Assembly: GCA_947496145.1 (NCBI GenBank)
Contig: CANMBS010000040.1
Coordinates: forward strand, 1-48,070
Direction: 5' to 3'
DNA: 48,070 nt
DNA from: an uncultured Pseudovibrio sp.
Lineage (GTDB): Bacteria > Pseudomonadota > Alphaproteobacteria > Rhizobiales > Stappiaceae
Shown here: positions 23,278 through 32,545 of the stretch, in pieces
Position numbering within the stretch: the stretch's first letter is position 1
Layout of the letters: each line of letters opens with the position of its first letter
The notes under the pieces: generated by a model
The model's input: the letters and a program-made list of their open reading frames with translations, nothing else
The model's database searches: none
Told to the model about the DNA's origin: nothing
Made by a program: the position numbers and the translations under genes

Positions 23278-25041
23278 ATGAAACAATCATTTATTCCTGA
23301 AGATGCTCCTTTTTCCGGTGAACAGCGCGTTTGGCTCGGCGGTTTTCTGGCTGGTCTTCAATCCCGCGCAGCCATTACAGAAAATGCGGGTGCACTGGCA
23401 TCGCAGGCAGCAGCAACTCCGTCGTTAACCCTTGATATTCTTTACGGAACTCAGACAGGGAATGCAGAAACCGTTGCTATGGATGCAGCTGAAATGGCCA
23501 GGGTAAACGGTTTTGCCCCCACTGTGCATTCCATGGATGATGTGAGCATGGAACAGCTTGCTGCTATGGAGCGGGTGATCGTTGCTGTCTCCACTTATGG
23601 TGAGGGGGAAATGCCGGATAACGCCCAGTTGTTCTGGGATGAGTTATCCTCCACATCTGCCCCTCGTCTGGAGAACATGAAGTTTGCTGTTCTGGCGCTT
23701 GGCGATACTGGCTACGATGAATTCTGCCAGGCCGGAAAGCTAATTGACATGCGTTTTGAACAACTTGGCGCAAAACGCCTTGCGAGCCGCATTGACTGTG
23801 ATGTGGATTATGAAGATGCCGCAAATGGCTGGCTCACTGAAACTCTGCCACTTGCGAATGATGACTCTGCCGGGGGGATAACTGCGCCTGCGCCCGCTGC
23901 AAAAGCTGCTGGTGCAGAGAAGTCGAAGTGGAGCCGGAAGAACCCATATGGTTCTAAGGTGGTTGAAAATCGTCTGCTTTCCGGCAAGAAATCAGCAAAG
24001 GAAATCCGTCACTTCTCCTTTGATTTGGGGGATTCTGGCTTGTCCTACGAGGCTGGTGATGCGCTGGGTGTTATGCCGGTCAATGACCCGGCTTTGGTTA
24101 CCGCTTTGCTTGAGCGTTTGGGGGAACACCCTGAGGCAGCTGTTGCCGGGCACGACAAGCCTCTGGGCGAGTTACTGAGTAAGCAGTTTGAAATTGCGCG
24201 TCCTTCTAAAGAGATCATCGCAGCCGTTGCTGAGCAATCAGGAGATGATGAACTCAGGCATGTTTACAGCAATGGTGATAAAGAAGCTCTTGAAGCTTTC
24301 CTCTGGGGACGCGATACGCTTGATCTGCTGAACCTCAATCCAAAGCTTTCCCTTTCTGCTACTGAACTACTTGGCCTGCTTAAGCCTTTGCAACACCGCG
24401 CTTATTCTATCTCATCCAGCCCTAAGGCGCATGATAATGAGGTGCATCTGACTGTTGCTGCGGTACGCTGGAAGCGCGAGGGGCGAGAGCACAAAGGCGT
24501 TTGCTCTACCTTCCTTTCCGACATGATTGCGGAAGGTGATACAGCGGGTATTTTCGTCTCTCCCAACAAGTCGTTCCGCGTTCCGTCAGATGCAGACGCA
24601 CCAATGATCATGGTTGGGCCGGGAACGGGTATTGCACCATTCCGCGCCTTCCTTGAAGAGCGTCAAGCTACTGGTGCAAAAGGTAAAAACTGGCTGTTCT
24701 TTGGGGATCAGCATCGCGACTGTGACTTCATTTACGAAGATGAAATTGCGATCTTTAGCAAAGCCAGCGTGCTGAACCGCCTTGATCTGGCATTTTCTCG
24801 TGATCAGAGCGAAAAGATCTACGTCCAGTCCCGCATGAGAGAGAACGGCAAGGAGCTGTTCAGCTGGCTGGAAGAGGGCGGTCACTTCTACGTCTGCGGT
24901 GATGCAACCCGTATGGCAAAGGATGTGGAGCAAGCCTTGCTGGATGTGATTGCGGCTCAGGGCGGTCTCAGTGAAGACGGAGCGCTTGAGTATCTGACCA
25001 GATTGAAGCGAGAAAAACGTTACCTCAGAGACGTTTACTAA
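23278..25041 (+). CDS. CysJ-like NADPH diflavin reductase
   Basis: A 587-residue electron-transfer flavoprotein of the CysJ/cytochrome P450 reductase type. Residues ~51-190 are an FMN flavodoxin domain (DILYGTQTGNAETVA, STYGEGEMPDNAQ, LGDTGYDEFC). Residues ~215-425 form the FAD domain (RAYSISSSPK, HKGVCSTFLSD). Residues ~440-587 bind NADPH (MVGPGTGIAPFRAFLEER, FFGDQHRDCDFIYEDE, YVCGDATRMAKDV), and the end RYLRDVY is the usual CysJ end. The gene begins 12 bases after the glutamate synthase-like gene and is surely co-transcribed. No CysI hemoprotein gene is in the window, so its partner is probably the upstream enzyme, taking the place of GltD. Sulfite reduction with a distant CysI remains possible. 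Confidence 0.88.
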   Translation: MKQSFIPEDAPFSGEQRVWLGGFLAGLQSRAAITENAGALASQAAATPSLTLDILYGTQTGNAETVAMDAAEMARVNGFAPTVHSMDDVSMEQLAAMERVIVAVSTYGEGEMPDNAQLFWDELSSTSAPRLENMKFAVLALGDTGYDEFCQAGKLIDMRFEQLGAKRLASRIDCDVDYEDAANGWLTETLPLANDDSAGGITAPAPAAKAAGAEKSKWSRKNPYGSKVVENRLLSGKKSAKEIRHFSFDLGDSGLSYEAGDALGVMPVNDPALVTALLERLGEHPEAAVAGHDKPLGELLSKQFEIARPSKEIIAAVAEQSGDDELRHVYSNGDKEALEAFLWGRDTLDLLNLNPKLSLSATELLGLLKPLQHRAYSISSSPKAHDNEVHLTVAAVRWKREGREHKGVCSTFLSDMIAEGDTAGIFVSPNKSFRVPSDADAPMIMVGPGTGIAPFRAFLEERQATGAKGKNWLFFGDQHRDCDFIYEDEIAIFSKASVLNRLDLAFSRDQSEKIYVQSRMRENGKELFSWLEEGGHFYVCGDATRMAKDVEQALLDVIAAQGGLSEDGALEYLTRLKREKRYLRDVY

Positions 25042-25115
25042 AATATTTGGTGGTTGAGAAAGTGGGTGGAGTGCGACGCAATTTCTGTGTCGCACGGCTT
25101 ATTCTGCTGAAACTT

Positions 25116-25219
25116 TAAAGCGTATCTCTGAAAAGTGGACACCGGTTTTCAGATAAAGATACGCAAAAACAAAAACTAAAGCAGGTCAAGCGTTTCAGCT
25201 TAAACGCTAACTGCTTTAG
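25116..25219. repeat. RIME-like palindromic repeat, copy 1 (104 bp)
   Basis: A 104-bp unit that recurs in the same orientation at 25846-25949 with only three differences. It contains two hairpins: GCGTATC..CTGAAAA / TTTTCAG..GATACGC around GTGGACACCGG, and CTAAAGCAG..AGCGTTT / AAACGCT..CTGCTTTAG. The length, the paired palindromes and the core AAAGTGG-xACCGGTTTTC resemble the intergenic mosaic elements of Rhizobiales. It lies in the irr promoter region, 75 bases after the diflavin reductase stop. Confidence 0.9.
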
Positions 25220-25301
25220 TGTCTAAGCGCGAGGCTTCAAAATGAAACTTTGTGGGTTTAGCAAACGGGGTAAAATCTTTCAGTTGCGAATGCGTCGCAT
25301 T

Positions 25302-25319
25302 AGCAATAATATTACTGCT
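25302..25319 (+). promoter_or_regulatory. Near-palindrome upstream of the irr-like gene
   Basis: AGCAATAATATTACTGCT is symmetric except for one base pair of positions. It lies 48 bases before the irr start, where an autoregulatory operator would be expected. It does not match the ICE consensus (TTTAGAA-N-TTCTAAA type). Confidence 0.35.
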
Positions 25320-25367
25320 GCTAGCTTTGAATTTTGTTGGTGACTGCAACAGAAGGTATTTCCCGCA

Positions 25368-25793
25368 ATGCGACAATCTGGCGATAGAGAAGAGCGGTGT
25401 TTTTCAAAACTCCGCGAAAAGGGATTACGGCTTACGTCTCAAAGACTCATAATTGCGCGTCATCTGTTTGCAATGGGGCACAGACATGTAGATGCGATAT
25501 CATTGTTCAATGAGCTGAGGGACGAGGGCGAAAGCCTCGCACTGGCAACGATTTATAACACGTTGAGTGAATTTGAGCAGTGTGATCTTATTCGCCGTAT
25601 CGCTGTCTCAGATGATAAAGTCTGGTATGATACGGATGTGGGTGATCATCGGCATTTCTTCATTAAAGCAGAAAACCGGATCATGGATTGCCCTTCAGGT
25701 CATCTCGAACCGGAGGCTTTTGCTCCACCTCCGGCAGGCTATAAAATAAAAAGTATCGATGTTGTGATTCACCTCGAAGCAGAGGACGAGTAG
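25368..25793 (+). CDS. irr: Irr-like iron-response regulator (Fur superfamily)
   Basis: A 141-residue Fur-family repressor. The helix-turn-helix reads GLRLTSQRLIIARHLF...HVDAISLFNELRDEGESLALATIYNTLSEFEQCDLIRRI, and the dimer domain has WYDTDVGDHRHFFIKAENRIMD, very close to the Irr pattern (rhizobial Irr reads DHHHFF here; this one has DHRHFF). In alphaproteobacteria Irr binds ICE sites when iron is low and is inactivated by haem. The N-terminal GCPWHD haem motif of Bradyrhizobium Irr is absent; only a lone Cys (ERCFSKL) is there. The gene stands alone between two copies of a 104-bp repeat, and a near-palindrome lies upstream. An Irr-type box precedes the suf operon at 32546, a likely target. 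Confidence 0.82.
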   Translation: MRQSGDREERCFSKLREKGLRLTSQRLIIARHLFAMGHRHVDAISLFNELRDEGESLALATIYNTLSEFEQCDLIRRIAVSDDKVWYDTDVGDHRHFFIKAENRIMDCPSGHLEPEAFAPPPAGYKIKSIDVVIHLEAEDE

Positions 25794-25845
25794 CGTCGAA
25801 CTCTGGTGTTGATTTTCCAGTTTCCTACCCAGATATAAACCTGCA

Positions 25846-25949
25846 TAAAGCGTATCTCTGAAAAGTGGACACCGGTTTTCAGATAAAGATACGCAAAAAC
25901 AAAAGCTAAAGCAGATCAAGCGTTTCAGCTTAAACGCGAACTGCTTTAG
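25846..25949. repeat. RIME-like palindromic repeat, copy 2 (104 bp)
   Basis: Same 104-bp unit and orientation as at 25116-25219 (101 of 104 bases equal). It starts 52 bases after the irr stop, so irr is bracketed by a direct repeat of two-hairpin elements. The hairpins may also end irr transcription. Confidence 0.9.
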
Positions 25950-25978
25950 GTTCTTTCGTTGTAAGCTGTGTGCATACA

Positions 25979-26014
25979 AAAAATGGCCCCAAAGCGTTGC
26001 TCGGGGCCATTTTT
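25979..26014 (-). terminator. Bidirectional rho-independent terminator after nrdJ
   Basis: Perfect 12-bp stem AAAAATGGCCCC / GGGGCCATTTTT with a 12-base loop. It lies 52 bases beyond the nrdJ stop on the minus strand and faces irr on the plus strand. Confidence 0.92.
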
Positions 26015-26066
26015 GTTTCAGTTGGTCTGTCTTCAGCTTGAACTGGCACAGACCTTAAATGATCAA

Positions 26067-29000
26067 TCAGCTACAGCCGCTGGTGGAGCCGCAGGTGTCG
26101 CATTTCAGGCAGGTGCCGTTGCGCACCATGGTGAAGTTGCCGCATTCTGCGCAGCTTTCGCCTTCATAGCCTTTCATGCGGGCCTGAGCGACCTGACTTG
26201 CAACAGACTGCTGTGCTGCCGGTGCCGGAGCTGCGGTTGCAACTGCTGCGGTTGCTGCCGTTTCTGCGCCGCGCTGGAAGGCGGTTGCGATTGTGTCAGA
26301 CTGGGCTGAGATCGCACCTGCGAGCTGAACAGCCGGATCGCCGCCCGGAACCAGACGGAACTTTTCTGTCTGACCGCGCACCAGACCGTGAGACACGATT
26401 GCTGGTTCACTCTGGCCACCTTCAGCAGAGGTGTTGGAGGTGGAGGTGACAGTGCCAATAGCTTCCGGCGGTACGTGTGCCAGATCGTTGCGATCCAGAT
26501 AAGATACTGCAAGCTCACGGAAGATATAGTCAAGAATGGAGGTTGCATTCTTGATTGCATCATTGCCCATGACCATGCCAGCAGGCTCAAATCGGGTGAA
26601 GGTAAACGCATCGACATATTCTTCAAGCGGCACGCCGTACTGAAGACCAAGAGAAATGGCAATGGCGAAGTTGTTCATCAAAGAGCGGAACGCTGCGCCT
26701 TCCTTGTGCATGTCGATGAAGATTTCACCGATGCGGCCATCTTCGTATTCACCAGTTGTCAGGTACACCTTGTGACCACCAACGGAGGCCTTCTGGGTGT
26801 AGCCCTTACGGCGGTTCGGCAGCCTTTCGCGGTTGCGAACAGCACGCTCAACGATGCGCTCAACAACACGTTCTGCAACAGCTTCAGCGCGAGCAGCCTG
26901 TGGCTGTGCGATGATTTCGTCAACGGTGTCTTCTGCGTCGTCCTCATCGTCTTCCAGCAACTGAGCGTTCAGCGGCTGAGACAGTTTGGAGCCATCACGG
27001 TACAGGGCGTTTGCTTTGAGGCCCAGCTTCCAGGAAAGCATGTAGGCGTCTTTACAGTCCTCAACGCTGGCGGAGTTGGCCATGTTGATGGTCTTGGAAA
27101 TCGCGCCGGAGATGAATGGCTGAGCTGCTGCCATCATATGGATATGACTTTCCACAGACAGGAAGCGTTTACCGATGCGGCCACATGGGTTTGCACAGTC
27201 AAAGACCGGATAATGCTCTTCCTTCAGATGCGGAGCACCTTCCAGTGTCATTGCGCCGCAAACATGGGTGTTGGCGGCTTCAATATCTGCCTTGCTGAAG
27301 CCCATGTGAGTGAGGAGATCGAACTCCATGTCTTCGAGCTGCTCAGCAGAAACGCCCAGCTTACCTGTCAGCAGGTCATCACCAAGGGTCCAGCGGTTGA
27401 ACACGAACTTGATGTCGAAGGCAGAGCCAAGAGCGCCTGAAAGTTTTTTGAGTGCTTCATCATCAAAGCCTTTAGCACGCAGGCTGGCTTCGTTGATGGC
27501 TGGTGCCTGCGCGATGGAGGCATGACCGACTGCATAAGCTTCGATCTCACCGATTTCAGCCTCAGAGTAGCCAAGCGCACGCAGGGCTTCCGGTACAGCA
27601 CGGTTGATGATTTTAAAGTAACCACCACCTGCGAGTTTTTTGAACTTCACGAGCGCGAAGTCAGGCTCAATACCGGTGGTATCACAGTCCATGACCAGAC
27701 CGATGGTACCAGTTGGGGCAATCACAGTGGTCTGCGCGTTGCGGTAACCGTGCTTTTCTCCCAGCTCCAGAGCTTTGTCCCATGCAAGGCGTGCACGCTC
27801 GACCAGCTCTGCCTGCGGACAGTTTGCTGCGTCCAGTGGCACTGGCAGGGTGTTCAGCTTTTCATAGCCTTTGGTTTCGCTGTGAGCGGCGCGGCGGTGG
27901 TTGCGGATGACCCGCAGCATGTCTTTCGCGTTTTCTTTATAACGCGGGAAGGCACCCAGCTCGCCTGCCATTTCAGCGGAAGTGGCGTAACACACACCAG
28001 TCATGATTGCGGTGATGGCACCACACAGGGCGCGGCCTTCATCACTGTCATAAGCCAGACCAGAGGTCATGAGCAGGCCGCCGATGTTGGCGTAACCAAG
28101 ACCCGTGGTGCGGTAGTCGTAGGACAGTTCCGCAATCTGCTTGGATGGGAACTGAGCCATCATGACAGAGATTTCAAGCACGATCTGCCAGAGGCGGGTT
28201 GCATGCTCAAACTTGTCAAAGTCGAACTGACCTTCATCCTTGCGGAACTGAAGCAGGTTCAGGGAGGCAAGGTTACAGGCTGTGTCATCCAGGAACATGT
28301 ATTCAGAACATGGGTTGGATGCGCGGATTTCGCCGCCCTGCGGACAGGTGTGCCAGTCGTTGATGGTGGTGTGGTACTGAAGCCCCGGATCAGCAGAGGC
28401 CCAGGCTGCGTACCCAATCTGCTCCCAAAGCTCAGCAGCTTTGATGGTTTTGATGGTTTCGCCGCTGATGCGGCCTGTCAGGTCCCACTCGCCGTCTGTT
28501 GTAACGGCCTTCAGGAAGCCATCGGTTACGCGAACGGAGTTGTTGGAGTTCTGGCCTGCAACGGTCAGGTAAGCTTCAGAATCCCAATCGGTGTTGTAGG
28601 TTGGGAATTCGATTGTTTTGTAGCCCTGACGAGCGAACTGAACCACACGCTGGATGTAGTTTTCAGGAACCATTGCCTTTTTTGCAGCGCGCATTTCGCG
28701 CTTGAGGGCAGGGTTCTTTTTCGGGTCGAAGCAATCATCGCCGCTGCCTTCGCAGTTGACGCAAGCTTTCATGACAGCCTGAAGGTGCTTCTGACAGATC
28801 TTGGAGCCGGTGACGATGGCAGCAACTTTCTGCTCTTCGTGCACCTTCCAGCTGACAAACTCTTCAATGTCCGGATGGTCGATATCAACCACAACCATCT
28901 TTGCCGCACGGCGGGTGGTGCCGCCGGACTTGATCGCGCCCGCTGCACGGTCGCCGATCTTCAGGAAGCTCATGAGGCCGGAGGACTTGCCGCCGCCTGC

Positions 29001-29735
29001 CAGCTTCTCGCCGCTTGCACGCAGTGAGGAGAAGTTGGTGCCGGTGCCTGAGCCGTATTTGAACAGGCGGGCTTCACGAACCCACAGGTCCATAATGCCG
29101 TTTTCGTTTACCAGATCATCGTCAACAGACTGAATGAAACAGGCATGCGGCTGTGGGTGCTCGTAGGCAGAGGCTGAGCGCACGAGTTTGCCGGTTTCAA
29201 AGTCTACGTAGTGGTGGCCCTGACTTGGGCCATCGATGCCATAAGCCCAGTGCAGACCGGTGTTGAACCACTGCGGGGAGTTTGGCGCAACCTTCTGGGT
29301 GGCGAGCATGTAGCGCAGTTCGTCATAGAACGCTTGTGCATCTGCTTCGCTGTCGAAGTAACCGCCTTTCCAGCCCCAGTAAGTCCATGTGCCTGCCAGA
29401 CGGTCAAAAACCTGACGACTGTCGGTTTCAGAACCGAAGCGCTTGTCCTTCGGCATTTTGCCGAGCGCTTTGTCGTCAGCAGTTTTGCGCCACAGCCAGC
29501 TTGGGACGGTGTTTTCTTCTACCGCTTTCAGCTTGGCCGGAACGCCTGCTTTGCGGAAGTATTTCTGAGCAAGGATATCGGAGGCAACCTGAGAGAATTG
29601 CTTTGGAACCTGAATGTTCTCAAGGCGAAACACAACAGACCCGTCTGGATTACGGATTTCACTGGTTGCATCACAAAATTCAATATCTGCGTATGGAGAT
29701 TTTCCGCTCGCAGTATATCGCCGCTCAATTCTCAT
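26067..29735 (-). CDS. nrdJ: Adenosylcobalamin-dependent ribonucleotide reductase (class II)
   Basis: Large 1222-residue class II reductase making deoxyribonucleotides without oxygen dependence, with coenzyme B12 as radical source. Typical parts are [14 protein letters not shown] and [10 protein letters not shown] near the front, the substrate-site block [45 protein letters not shown], and the Cys-rich C-terminus [28 protein letters not shown], which carries the redox and zinc-binding cysteines. The frame opens 14 codons earlier, but ATG 29735 is chosen because AAAGGGG stands seven bases before it and the family begins MRIERRYT. It is monocistronic with its own terminator. I looked for a cobalamin riboswitch upstream and saw no B12 box. 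Confidence 0.96.
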   Translation of the reverse strand: MRIERRYTASGKSPYADIEFCDATSEIRNPDGSVVFRLENIQVPKQFSQVASDILAQKYFRKAGVPAKLKAVEENTVPSWLWRKTADDKALGKMPKDKRFGSETDSRQVFDRLAGTWTYWGWKGGYFDSEADAQAFYDELRYMLATQKVAPNSPQWFNTGLHWAYGIDGPSQGHHYVDFETGKLVRSASAYEHPQPHACFIQSVDDDLVNENGIMDLWVREARLFKYGSGTGTNFSSLRASGEKLAGGGKSSGLMSFLKIGDRAAGAIKSGGTTRRAAKMVVVDIDHPDIEEFVSWKVHEEQKVAAIVTGSKICQKHLQAVMKACVNCEGSGDDCFDPKKNPALKREMRAAKKAMVPENYIQRVVQFARQGYKTIEFPTYNTDWDSEAYLTVAGQNSNNSVRVTDGFLKAVTTDGEWDLTGRISGETIKTIKAAELWEQIGYAAWASADPGLQYHTTINDWHTCPQGGEIRASNPCSEYMFLDDTACNLASLNLLQFRKDEGQFDFDKFEHATRLWQIVLEISVMMAQFPSKQIAELSYDYRTTGLGYANIGGLLMTSGLAYDSDEGRALCGAITAIMTGVCYATSAEMAGELGAFPRYKENAKDMLRVIRNHRRAAHSETKGYEKLNTLPVPLDAANCPQAELVERARLAWDKALELGEKHGYRNAQTTVIAPTGTIGLVMDCDTTGIEPDFALVKFKKLAGGGYFKIINRAVPEALRALGYSEAEIGEIEAYAVGHASIAQAPAINEASLRAKGFDDEALKKLSGALGSAFDIKFVFNRWTLGDDLLTGKLGVSAEQLEDMEFDLLTHMGFSKADIEAANTHVCGAMTLEGAPHLKEEHYPVFDCANPCGRIGKRFLSVESHIHMMAAAQPFISGAISKTINMANSASVEDCKDAYMLSWKLGLKANALYRDGSKLSQPLNAQLLEDDEDDAEDTVDEIIAQPQAARAEAVAERVVERIVERAVRNRERLPNRRKGYTQKASVGGHKVYLTTGEYEDGRIGEIFIDMHKEGAAFRSLMNNFAIAISLGLQYGVPLEEYVDAFTFTRFEPAGMVMGNDAIKNATSILDYIFRELAVSYLDRNDLAHVPPEAIGTVTSTSNTSAEGGQSEPAIVSHGLVRGQTEKFRLVPGGDPAVQLAGAISAQSDTIATAFQRGAETAATAAVATAAPAPAAQQSVASQVAQARMKGYEGESCAECGNFTMVRNGTCLKCDTCGSTSGCS

Positions 29736-30431
29736 ATTCAGCCCCTTTGTTGTACCCGAAATGGTTCTTCGGTACACACGGTTTCAGCGATCAGAAAGGC
29801 TAAGATTTTAATCAAAATTCCACCGCTGGTTCTGATCAAATCGGCCTTCTGTAATTAACTCTCGTGAACGAGGTATAGTGCATTTCATTTTAATACCATT
29901 ACAACATATAGTGTGCCGTTAATATATTAACACAATATTTAGATGCGTGATGGCAAAAAAATATCGAGGCTGGAAGTGAAAACTAATCCAACTCCGAGCA
30001 CTCTAAGTTACTAAATGTGATGAACTCCCGGCCTTTGGCCGAACTACCCCGAACACGTCTTGATTTCGACCTCAAACTAGATTGAATCGGAAAGCATCGT
30101 CAAGCGCGATCTGTCCACTGGTTGTGTGTATAAGAGGGGGTGGGGCACCAAATATTGTGAGCATGAGCGTCTGATGGCACGAGAAAATGTGGTCGAAGCG
30201 GGGCGTGGTCTGCGGAACCCCGCCATTTCGGCAAAGCCAAGCGAAAAATCAAAGACAATCAGTTTTTTCTTGGGGAGGAAATTTTTGGAAAAATTATTCG
30301 TGGATCACAAAAAAACACAGGTGAAAAAGACTGTGTATCCCGCATAGTTTAGTTGGGTAGTTATACGGGAAAATCCTCTGTAATTCTACATATCTACCGG
30401 GTATGCGATCTGATTTATGGGGCGAGCGGTT
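29736..30431. other. Intergenic region between nrdJ and the receiver-domain gene
   Basis: Nearly 700 bases between divergent genes. The nrdJ-proximal 200 bases are A+T-rich and should hold its promoter. Two GC hairpins occur: CGGCC-ttt-GGCCG (30029-30041) and GCGGGG / CCCCGC (30198-30223, 14-base loop). A 73-codon ORF at 30126-30347 has no family resemblance and no ribosome site, so I do not call it. A small RNA is possible but not shown. Confidence 0.4.
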
Positions 30432-31103
30432 ATGCATCACACCTCCTTCGGCAAGGACATTTCTCAGCTAGATGTGGTTCTTGTGGAACAGTCAAAACCC
30501 ACTCAGGCAATCCTGCGTGGCATTTTAGGCAGTCTGAAGCCGGGACGTGTTCGTGTCTATGATAACCCCAGAGCTGCGCTGCCGATGCTGATCTCTGATC
30601 CACCAGATATTGTGTTGTCTGGCTGGGAAATGAAGCCGGTAAGCGGGTATCAGCTTTTGAAGCTTATGCGTTCGGGAAAGATTCCTGAGCTGATTAATGT
30701 ACCGCTTGTCTTTATCACGGCTTACGGCACCCGGGCGCTGGTGATGCGTGCTTTGGAAGCAGGAGCGCACCATTTGCTGGTGACGCCGATTTCATCTGCA
30801 GGGCTGAAGAAGTCGCTAGAATCAATTTGTAAGGATCGCCGTCAATTTGTTTCTGATAAGCGTGGTGGCTTCATTATTGATGGGACTGTGAAGAGACTGG
30901 AGCAAAATCAGGCTAAGTTTGCGACACTGGACCGGGCGCGGGCCTATCAAAGAGATGAGGATGCACGGGAAGCAAGGGCGGACGAGGCTGCTGGTTCTGA
31001 TGAGCTGGAGCCGCTATCTCTTAAGGATCTTGAGGTTGGGGCAGCTTCTCCGGCGGATGGTTTTAGCCGAAATCCCTATCTGACACGGCGATCAAAGACC
31101 TGA
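30432..31103 (+). CDS. Pseudo-receiver (CheY-like) protein lacking the phosphoacceptor Asp
   Basis: A receiver-fold protein with a variable C-terminal tail. Counting from ATG 30417, the fold reads LDVVLVEQSKPTQ (beta1, acidic pair reduced to Glu-Gln), PPDIVLSGWEMKPVSGYQLL (beta3, Gly69 where the phosphorylated Asp belongs), VFITAYG (Thr kept) and HHLLVTPISSAGL (Thr123 in place of the conserved Lys). It therefore cannot be phosphorylated in the normal way and probably works by protein contacts. The last ~75 residues are charged and low-complexity and contain no output domain. ATG 30432 is preferred over 30417 because a GGGGCGAG stretch precedes it, but the evidence is weak. It is in line with the complex I subunit gene 188 bases downstream. 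Confidence 0.75.
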   Translation: MHHTSFGKDISQLDVVLVEQSKPTQAILRGILGSLKPGRVRVYDNPRAALPMLISDPPDIVLSGWEMKPVSGYQLLKLMRSGKIPELINVPLVFITAYGTRALVMRALEAGAHHLLVTPISSAGLKKSLESICKDRRQFVSDKRGGFIIDGTVKRLEQNQAKFATLDRARAYQRDEDAREARADEAAGSDELEPLSLKDLEVGAASPADGFSRNPYLTRRSKT

Positions 31104-31291
31104 TGTGGTGTGTTTGTGCGGCGGGACTGTCATTAATAAAGGACCTTTGAATTTCTGCCGGACTTTGGGGTAATTTTAGCGAGTTCCGGTGAATAGTTGA
31201 AACTACGGTACTCAAAGACTGGACATCGCGGGAAACACTCGTCATATTCCAGCAAAATTATCAGAGTCATAGATCTGGAAGGGCCAGACAT

Positions 31292-31678
31292 ATGAAACAC
31301 CTTCTGCTGACATTCTTCACATGGTGGAACAGTGACACATGGGGCACACGTTTCTTCACATGGAGAAAAGGTGAGTTCGTCGGAAGCGATGAGTTTGGCA
31401 ACAAGTATTACAAAGAGCGCGGCGGCAGGCGGCGCTGGGTGATCTATAAGAATCTGGCAGAAGCCTCTCTTATTCCTGCTGGCTGGCATGGATGGATGCA
31501 TTACCGTACAGATACGCCGCCAACAGAGACCGAGTATGTGAAACGCGACTGGGAGGCGGATCACACACCGAATCTGACAGGTACGCCGAACGCTTACCGT
31601 CCAAAAGGCTCTTTGCTTACCCCGGAAAAGAGGCCAGACGTGACCGGCGATTATCAGGCCTGGGTACCAGGTGAGTAA
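31292..31678 (+). CDS. NADH:ubiquinone oxidoreductase subunit, NDUFA12/B17.2 family
   Basis: A 128-residue accessory complex I subunit found in alphaproteobacteria and mitochondria. The family pattern is complete: LTFFTWWNSDTWGTRFFTWRKGEFVGSDEFGNKYYKER, RRRWVIYKNLAEASLIPAGWHGWMHY and the proline-rich end NLTGTPNAYRPKGSL. It binds at the membrane-side arm of complex I and helps assembly or stability. The gene stands apart from the main nuo operon, as usual in alphaproteobacteria, and ends at a strong terminator. Confidence 0.95.
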   Translation: MKHLLLTFFTWWNSDTWGTRFFTWRKGEFVGSDEFGNKYYKERGGRRRWVIYKNLAEASLIPAGWHGWMHYRTDTPPTETEYVKRDWEADHTPNLTGTPNAYRPKGSLLTPEKRPDVTGDYQAWVPGE

Positions 31679-31696
31679 GCTGAAAACTTAAGCAAT

Positions 31697-31730
31697 AAAA
31701 AAGCCCACTCAGCTTGAGTGGGCTTTTTTT
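31697..31730. terminator. Bidirectional rho-independent terminator
   Basis: AAAAAAGCCCACTCA-gct-TGAGTGGGCTTTTTTT, perfect stem with A and T runs. It ends the complex I subunit gene (+) and can end the convergent hydrolase gene (-). Confidence 0.95.
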
Positions 31731-31737
31731 GTCGGTC

Positions 31738-31769
31738 ATTCTGCCTGTCTGTCCCCAGTCAGGCAGAAT
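31738..31769 (-). terminator. Hairpin at the 3' end of the hydrolase gene
   Basis: Perfect 10-bp stem ATTCTGCCTG / CAGGCAGAAT directly beyond the hydrolase stop on the minus strand. It probably acts together with the terminator next to it. Confidence 0.55.
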
Positions 31770-31774
31770 GCTTA

Positions 31775-32434
31775 TTACATAGCGTCTTCGCCGATCAGGC
31801 CGAGGCGGCGGTCCAGATAACCTGCGCAGTTATCAATCAGGCCGTCTACGTGATTCTCAAAGAAGTGGTTTGCACCCGGCATTTCCTGATGATCAATCAC
31901 AATGCCTTTTTGTGTCTTCAGCTTGTCCACCAGCGCCTGAACGTCTTTTTGCGGAACAACTTTGTCCTGCTCACCGTGAATGATGAGGCCGGAAGACGGG
32001 CAAGGTGCGAGGAACGAGAAGTCATGCAGGTTTGCTGGCGGTGCAACAGAGATGAAGCCTTCCACTTCCGGGCGGCGCATCAGAAGCTGCATGCCGATCC
32101 ATGCGCCAAAGGAGAAGCCGGCAATCCAGCAGGCGCGGGCGTCCGGGTGTACTGTCTGTACCCAGTCAAGCGCTGCTGCTGCATCAGACAGTTCGCCCTG
32201 TCCATGGTCAAACTGACCTTGCGAGCGGCCAACGCCTCGGAAGTTGAAGCGCAGCACTGCAAACCCGCGTTTGGCAAACATGTAATACATCTGATAGATG
32301 ATCTGATTGTTCATCGTTCCGCCGAATTGCGGGTGCAGATGCAGCACCAATGCAATCGGGGCGTTGCGTTTTTTTGCTGGATGAAAACGGCCTTCCAGCC
32401 GTCCCGCAGGGCCATTGAAGATCACCTCAGGCAT
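31775..32434 (-). CDS. Alpha/beta hydrolase
   Basis: A 219-residue serine hydrolase with the triad visible: nucleophile in GFSFGAWIG (GxSxG), Asp in HGEQDKVVP and His in PGANHFFENH. FNFRGVGRSQGQFDHGQGE is the usual oxyanion/HG region of this small-hydrolase group. The open frame starts 32 codons earlier, but the family begins MPEVIFNGPAGRLEGRF, so ATG 32434 is taken. The gene is divergent from the Fe-S operon, an arrangement I recall from other alphaproteobacteria; the substrate is unknown. Confidence 0.9.
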   Translation of the reverse strand: MPEVIFNGPAGRLEGRFHPAKKRNAPIALVLHLHPQFGGTMNNQIIYQMYYMFAKRGFAVLRFNFRGVGRSQGQFDHGQGELSDAAAALDWVQTVHPDARACWIAGFSFGAWIGMQLLMRRPEVEGFISVAPPANLHDFSFLAPCPSSGLIIHGEQDKVVPQKDVQALVDKLKTQKGIVIDHQEMPGANHFFENHVDGLIDNCAGYLDRRLGLIGEDAM

Positions 32435-32513
32435 ATACTGCAAAATCCTTTTGTTTTGGCCGGCGAACACATTAGCCGGTATATTTGGTAGTTTGGATCG
32501 CTGTCGATTAAAC

Positions 32514-32542
32514 TTGACTGCGACACGCAAGTTTACTAGAAC
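32514..32542 (+). promoter_or_regulatory. Putative promoter of the isc/suf operon
   Basis: TTGACT (32514-32519), 17 bases, TAGAAC (32537-32542). It directs transcription toward the cysteine desulfurase gene with a leader of about 210 bases. It overlaps the Irr-type box immediately downstream. Confidence 0.55.
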
Positions 32543-32545
32543 CAG

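Noticed and set aside
23278-25041. Simple call as sulfite reductase alpha subunit (cysJ)
   Set aside because: The domains fit, but the gene is coupled to a GltB-like gene and no cysI is near, so the substrate-specific name is not supported.
27522-29027. 501-codon ORF on the plus strand
   Set aside because: It is a shadow of nrdJ, which has full family motifs on the minus strand in the same bases.
29736-29960. Cobalamin riboswitch before nrdJ
   Set aside because: A B12-dependent enzyme made this worth looking for, but I found no B12-box-like segment or matching fold.
30126-30347. 73-codon ORF upstream of the receiver gene
   Set aside because: No ribosome site, no family-like sequence, and composition like noncoding DNA.
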